Source: Devosia sp. XK-2 (GTDB taxonomy: Bacteria; Pseudomonadota; Alphaproteobacteria; Rhizobiales; Devosiaceae). Taken from it: 64,000 nucleotides of DNA. Positions 62,501-64,000 of this stretch are shown one piece after another. Under the pieces are notes generated by a model. That model saw nothing but the letters and a program-made list of their open reading frames with translations, searched no databases and was not told the origin of the DNA. Every line of letters begins with the position of its first letter. Positions within the stretch are counted from its first letter, which is position 1. A program made the position numbers and the translations under genes. The stretch spans positions 310,001 through 374,000 of the forward strand of contig NZ_CP146608.1 in assembly GCF_037113415.1 (NCBI RefSeq), in the 5' to 3' direction.

Positions 62501-63355
62501 TTACTCCCCCTCAATCCCCAAAAATTCCTCGGCGCTTAACACGATCTTCCGGTCGATCTCTCCGATTTCCGTCTCGTCTTTGCCCTCATAATCGAGCCCA
62601 TGCAGCACCGTGCGAATGGCATTGAGCCGCAAGCGCCGCTTGTCATTGGCCCGGATCACCGTCCAGCGCGCATGCGGACAATCGGTGCGGTCCAGCATCC
62701 GGTCCCGGGCCTCGGAATAATCCCCCCACAGTTCCAGTGCCTTAAGATCGATCGGCGAGAGCTTCCAGGTCTTGAGCGGGTCATGGGCCCGGTCGTGGAA
62801 GCGCTTCAATTGCATTTCCCGGCCGATTGAGAGCCAGAGCTTGAACACTTTTATGCCGTCACTGGTCAGGCGCTTCTCAAATTCCGGCGCCTCATCGAGA
62901 AAATGCTCGGTCTGTTCGCGCGTGCAGAACCCCATCACCGGCTCGACCCCGGCCCGGTTATACCAGGAGCGGTCGAACAGCACCATTTCGCCCGCCGCCG
63001 GCAGCCAGTCCACATAGCGCTGGAAATACCATTGCGTGCGTTCCCGATCATTGGGCTTGGGCAGGGCGGCGATGATATTGTAGCGGGGATTGAGATTTTC
63101 GAGGAACCGCTTGATCGTGCCGCCCTTGCCGGCTGCGTCGCGTCCCTCGAAGATGATTATCGTGCGCGTGCCGGCCTTGGCCATATGCGCCTGATGCAGC
63201 ACGAGCTGCTTTTGCAGCGCGTAAAACTGCGTGTCATAATCGTCGCCGTCGAGCTTGTCCTCGTAAGGATAGTCGCCCGACCCGAAGGCGGCCTTCTTGA
63301 TGGATTTGGGTAGCTCGGGATTGTTGATGTCAAAACCGTCTAGGGGGTCGGTCAC
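62501..63355 (-). CDS. ppk2: Polyphosphate kinase 2
   Basis: A 284-residue class-I PPK2 that transfers phosphate between polyphosphate and nucleoside diphosphates. Walker A reads EGRDAAGKGGTIKRF (about residues 69-83), the second motif FDRSWYNRAGVEP (about 125-137) is the Walker B region, and the lid is RFHDRAHDPLKTWKLSP. It is divergent from a phoR-like kinase gene 86 bases away, which places polyphosphate and phosphate sensing side by side. Confidence 0.95.
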   Translation of the reverse strand: MTDPLDGFDINNPELPKSIKKAAFGSGDYPYEDKLDGDDYDTQFYALQKQLVLHQAHMAKAGTRTIIIFEGRDAAGKGGTIKRFLENLNPRYNIIAALPKPNDRERTQWYFQRYVDWLPAAGEMVLFDRSWYNRAGVEPVMGFCTREQTEHFLDEAPEFEKRLTSDGIKVFKLWLSIGREMQLKRFHDRAHDPLKTWKLSPIDLKALELWGDYSEARDRMLDRTDCPHARWTVIRANDKRRLRLNAIRTVLHGLDYEGKDETEIGEIDRKIVLSAEEFLGIEGE

Positions 63356-63441
63356 GCTGTCTCTCCACTGTCACACAGACCGTGCTATGAACCCGGCTCC
63401 CGCGCAAGAGGCGGGCTAACGCATTGATTCGACCACCCGAT

Positions 63442-64000
63442 ATGGACGATCTGAGAACAACGCATCTGACGCGCAGGCCAGCCAGCATATGGGCGCGCCT
63501 TGCCGGCCAGGTGCCACTGCTATTGGCGCTGGCGGGGCTGGTTCTGTCCTTCGTCGTCTTTGGCGGATTGCGCATCGATCTGGCAATTATCGGTTATCTT
63601 GTGCTGGCCGGATTCCTGGCCATGCTGCCCCAGCCCGTTGTCACAGTCACGCGGACGGTGGAAATACCTGTTTCCCCCACTGCCGGGGCGATGGTCGACC
63701 AGGACCTGCTGCCCGCCTTTGTCGAGGCGCTGGGCGATCCGGGGCTCGTGCTCGACAGGAGCGGCGCGGTGCTGCATCGCAATGGCGCCGCCGCCCGGCA
63801 ATATCCCAATCTTCAGCTTGGCCGGGTCATGACCCTGGTCATGCGCAATCCCGATCTGGTGGCGGCCATAGAAGGTTCGCAACGCACCGGTGAGCCGCGC
63901 AGTTTCGAGCTGCATGAAACGCTGCCCTCGGAAACCTGGGACCGGGTCGTCGTCGCCCCGATCCGCCGTCCGGACCGCGACTGGTTCGCCGATGAGGACC
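63442..64000 (+). CDS. phoR: PhoR-like sensor histidine kinase, N-terminal part (3' end outside window)
   Basis: The frame is open from ATG 63442 to the window edge (186 codons). Two membrane helices (about residues 23-41 and 45-62) are followed by a PAS-like domain (DPGLVLDRSGAVLHRNGAAARQYP, then GRVMTLVMRNPDLVAAIEG), the N-terminal plan of alphaproteobacterial PhoR. The catalytic kinase domain would lie beyond the edge. The ribosome site is weak. Identity as the phosphate-starvation sensor is inferred from architecture and from ppk2 next door. Confidence 0.75.
   Translation, partial: MDDLRTTHLTRRPASIWARLAGQVPLLLALAGLVLSFVVFGGLRIDLAIIGYLVLAGFLAMLPQPVVTVTRTVEIPVSPTAGAMVDQDLLPAFVEALGDPGLVLDRSGAVLHRNGAAARQYPNLQLGRVMTLVMRNPDLVAAIEGSQRTGEPRSFELHETLPSETWDRVVVAPIRRPDRDWFADED

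Noticed and set aside
63356..63441. Pho box between ppk2 and phoR
   Set aside because: CTGTCACACAGACCGTGC contains only one good half-site; the second direct repeat is too divergent to call.

Overview
The window is GC-rich DNA from an alphaproteobacterium of the order Hyphomicrobiales, most likely the Devosia group. This rests on the pcaQ / pcaDCHGB gene order, VanR- and FadR-type regulation, and very abundant GC-rich palindromic intergenic repeats of the CTCCCCTTGAGGGGAG kind. No rRNA, tRNA, CRISPR array or intact insertion sequence was seen. It reads as ordinary catabolic chromosome or chromid.

Region 1 (1-16224) is an aromatic-acid module. A TRAP importer (small and large permeases at 1498-3359, binding protein at 6301-7320) encloses a vanillate demethylase (vanA, a GntR regulator, vanB) and the unit closes with a strong terminator. 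It is followed by pobA with an AraC-type pobR, then a LysR-type pcaQ divergent from pcaDCHGB, then pcaIJ. Together these take vanillate and 4-hydroxybenzoate to protocatechuate and on to beta-ketoadipyl-CoA. The last thiolase (pcaF) is not in the window.

Region 2 (16312-25532) holds a ROK kinase and CutC, then a FadR-type regulator divergent from a CUT2 sugar ABC importer, a dehydrogenase and an L-fuconate dehydratase. This is most consistent with oxidative L-fucose catabolism. It ends with a DeoR regulator that has a perfect operator-like palindrome in front of it.

Region 3 (25599-43589) carries an M81 peptidase with an MFS carrier, then a CUT1 ABC importer with a Gfo/Idh oxidoreductase, an RpiR regulator and a cytoplasmic GH20 hexosaminidase. 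Next come a second M81 peptidase divergent from RidA, an SDR, a D-serine-dehydratase-like PLP enzyme and a TIM-barrel isomerase. The combination suggests an unfamiliar route for imported aminosugar and D-amino-acid conjugates; this is inference.

Region 4 (43659-64000) is mixed housekeeping and accessory DNA: a PAS-GGDEF cyclase; LysR plus TauE; an asymmetric heterodimeric ABC exporter; a DUF1624-type membrane protein; recQ with a 3-methyladenine glycosylase gene; a VOC protein; DUF924; and a homodimer-type ABC exporter. It ends with an M29 aminopeptidase, ppk2 and the start of a phoR-like kinase. The ABC exporter at 57226-59052 is preceded by what looks like an attenuator: a 15-codon leader ORF, a hairpin over its stop codon and an intrinsic terminator. 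This and the modular repeat elements that donate stop codons to genes are the most unusual structures I could read.
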